From: Bryobacterales bacterium
Lineage (GTDB): Bacteria; Acidobacteriota; Terriglobia; Bryobacterales; Bryobacteraceae
Reading direction: 5' to 3'
Assembly: GCA_003132905.1 (NCBI GenBank)
Contig: PKZC01000149.1
Coordinates: forward strand, 1-5,899
DNA length: 5,899 bases
Positions 4,749-5,899 of this stretch are shown here, piece after piece. Made by a program: the position numbers and the translations under genes. Under the pieces are notes generated by a model that saw only the letters and a program-made list of their open reading frames with translations, did no database searches and was not told where the DNA came from. The first letter of the stretch is position 1, and each line of letters starts with the position of its first letter.

Positions 4749-5729
4749 CTATTGCTGCTGCTGTTGCTGTTGCTGCAGGTGGAGAGCGGCCGACTCCGCC
4801 TCAATGGCTTCTTCGCGCAGCGCTTGGGACCAGTCTTCGGCGCCGAGGTCGGGATCGACCGGCGGAGCATCGGATGGCGCAACATGGACGGCCACCAGCA
4901 ACTGGCTCTCGGCCGATCCTTTGAACACGCCTTTTGTCGGGGGGACATCGGCATAGTCGCGACCGACGGAGGTGCGGACGTGCCGGTCGCCCACGATCAC
5001 ATTATTGGTAGGATCGAATCCCACCCAGCCTAAGGTCGGAAGCAGCGTCTCCACCCAAGCGTGCGTGGCGCCTTCTTTGGAGCGCTCACCCTCCTTGTGA
5101 AACAAATAGCCGCTCACGTAACGGCAAGGAATTCCGATGCGGCGCGTCAGGGCAATCATGATATGGGCGAAGTCCTGGCAGACGCCGCGGCGGACCTTGA
5201 AGGCCTCGCTGGCCGAGGTCGAGACAGTGGTGGCTTCGCCGTCATAGACGAACTCGGCGTGGATTCGCGTCATCAGGTCGATCGCGGCCTCGACGATCGG
5301 GCGGCCCGGCGGGAAGCTCGCCCGCGCATAGTCGGTAATGGCCGGCGAGAGCGGCGTGCGCGACGTCGGATAGAGAAAGGCCGCCGGGCTGTCGGGGCCG
5401 AGCGCCGACGACGCAAAGGCCGCCGCGCGGACAGGCTCCCAGGCGGGGCTGGCCGCGGCGTCCGGCGCCGGAGCCGCGTGCACATCGACCCACGACACCG
5501 CCTCGATGACCAGGACCTTGTGCGGCTTGTCGATGACCAGGGTCAGTGTCTCTTCGCCGAACGGGCCGGTGCGCTGCAGGCGGTCCGAAGGCTCTGGGGT
5601 GATGGCGATGGCGTTTTCCAGCAGGGTCTGGGCGGCGGTGGAGGGCGGCGTCAGGCGCAGCACGCAGCGCGCATAGCTCACCTCCGACTCGTAGGTGTAG
5701 GTGGTCCGGTGCCGCACCCAGTAGATCAC
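4749..5729 (-). CDS. Transglutaminase-like (cysteine protease fold) family protein with poly-Gln C-terminus
   Basis: A 326-residue cytoplasmic-type protein with no signal peptide. The N-terminal bacterial transglutaminase domain begins at IYWVRHRTTYTYESEVSYAR (2-21) and runs to about 85. The core domain has the full Cys-His-Asp triad: C184 in RRGVCQDFAHIM, H223 in GATHAWVETLLP and D239 in GWVGFDPTNN. The block VRTSVGRDYADVPPTKGVFK (251-270) is typical of the family. It ends with an acidic Ala/Glu helix and eight glutamines. The enzymes are thought to hydrolyse or transfer amide bonds; the substrate is unknown. The start is GTG at 5729, overlapping the upstream stop as GTGA with no Shine-Dalgarno, so translation is probably coupled. 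The family commonly neighbours alpha-E and circularly permuted ATP-grasp proteins in predicted peptide-ligase clusters. GC is high (43/60 in 5281-5340). Confidence 0.93.
   Translation of the reverse strand: MIYWVRHRTTYTYESEVSYARCVLRLTPPSTAAQTLLENAIAITPEPSDRLQRTGPFGEETLTLVIDKPHKVLVIEAVSWVDVHAAPAPDAAASPAWEPVRAAAFASSALGPDSPAAFLYPTSRTPLSPAITDYARASFPPGRPIVEAAIDLMTRIHAEFVYDGEATTVSTSASEAFKVRRGVCQDFAHIMIALTRRIGIPCRYVSGYLFHKEGERSKEGATHAWVETLLPTLGWVGFDPTNNVIVGDRHVRTSVGRDYADVPPTKGVFKGSAESQLLVAVHVAPSDAPPVDPDLGAEDWSQALREEAIEAESAALHLQQQQQQQQ
4752..4775 (-). repeat. CAG/CAA microsatellite coding for a C-terminal poly-Gln run
   Basis: Eight consecutive CAG or CAA codons (minus-strand order CAG CAA CAG CAA CAG CAG CAG CAA) directly precede the TAG of the transglutaminase-like gene. 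The codon interruptions make it less slippage-prone than a pure CAG tract. Confidence 0.9.
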
Positions 5730-5899
5730 GCGAGCGCGGCGAGCTTGACGGTGGGAACGGCGTTGGCGCCTTGCAGGAAATAGCGCTCGGCAACGGCGTC
5801 GGAGAGCCGCATCAGGGTCTGTTCGAATTCCAGAACCCGCTCCGCATGCAGGCGGCTGGCCTCCTCGGTCTCCACTTCGGTGGCCAGGGGCAGGAGGAT
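5726..5899 (-). CDS. Probable alpha-E (DUF403) domain protein, C-terminal 57 residues; 5' end beyond the window
   Basis: The frame is open from the right edge to TGA at 5728-5726. It reads ILLPLATEVETEEASRLHAE, then RVLEFEQTLMRLSDAVAERY and FLQGANAVPTVKLAALA. It is mostly helical, and the 'L..LSDA...RYF' ending matches the C-terminus of alpha-E proteins. The strongest argument is context: alpha-E genes typically lie immediately upstream of a transglutaminase-like gene and downstream of a circularly permuted ATP-grasp gene, and here the stop overlaps the next start by 4 nt. The function of alpha-E is not settled; it is predicted to act with the ATP-grasp enzyme in peptide or amide ligation. 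The fragment alone is too short to be certain. Confidence 0.7.
   Translation of the reverse strand: MLLPLATEVETEEASRLHAERVLEFEQTLMRLSDAVAERYFLQGANAVPTVKLAALA

Noticed and set aside
4538..4924. A 128-codon plus-strand ORF running into the transglutaminase gene
   Set aside because: The second half is antisense to coding sequence and low complexity (AITAIAAAVAVAAGG from the CAG/CAA tract). No ribosome-binding site or family match.
5061..5783. A 240-codon plus-strand ORF antisense to the transglutaminase-like gene
   Set aside because: It is very rich in Arg and Gly and without recognisable motifs, a typical shadow of a high-GC gene. The opposite strand has the full catalytic triad and family motifs.
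1..5899. CRISPR arrays, tRNA or rRNA genes, insertion sequences, sigma54 promoters
   Set aside because: No regularly spaced repeats, tRNA cloverleaf pattern, transposase motifs with terminal repeats, or GG-N10-GC promoter could be seen. Short dyads in 4090-4510 are too small and too isolated to be called mobile-element ends.

Overview
The window looks like bacterial chromosome from a flagellated Gram-negative, or a metagenomic contig of one. It joins two blocks of recognisable genes across about 1.1 kb of decayed or unrecognised DNA. The small secreted IPT/TIG-type protein and the moderate-to-high GC of the left block would fit an acidobacterium of the Solibacter/Bryobacter kind. That taxonomic guess rests on style, not on a marker gene.

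Left block, minus strand (1-2130): flgB-flgC-fliE-fliF, the start of a rod/MS-ring operon in its conserved order. The genes are tightly coupled: flgB and flgC overlap by 4 nt, and the likely fliE ribosome-binding site contains the flgC stop codon. fliF runs off the left edge. FlgB and FlgC are proximal rod proteins, FliE is the rod/MS-ring junction protein, and FliF forms the MS ring on which the basal body and export gate are built.

Divergent gene, plus strand (2290-3133): a NarL/FixJ-type response regulator with a good sigma70-like promoter and a 10-bp hairpin after its stop. Its divergent position makes the flagellar operon a possible target, but no binding site can be shown. It is followed by a small exported IPT/TIG-domain protein (3259-3672).

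Middle (3673-4748): GC falls sharply (23/60 at 4201-4260 and 22/60 at 4381-4440, against 43/60 at 5281-5340) and no full-length gene is visible. It holds the N-terminal remnant of a TylF-type methyltransferase, a 35-codon minus-strand ORF with a strong Shine-Dalgarno and a textbook signal peptide, a 61-codon plus-strand ORF of unknown nature, and several perfect short inverted repeats. It reads as a rearrangement scar or accessory insertion point. The 35-residue secreted peptide unit is the most interesting undescribed element in the window.

Right block, minus strand (4749-5899): the C-terminus of a probable alpha-E (DUF403) protein, overlapping by GTGA a transglutaminase-like cysteine protease-fold protein with an intact Cys-His-Asp triad and a C-terminal run of eight glutamines. 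These two families usually sit with a circularly permuted ATP-grasp enzyme in predicted peptide-ligase/amidoligase clusters, so that enzyme would be expected beyond the right edge. This block is more GC-rich than the rest and may have a separate history.
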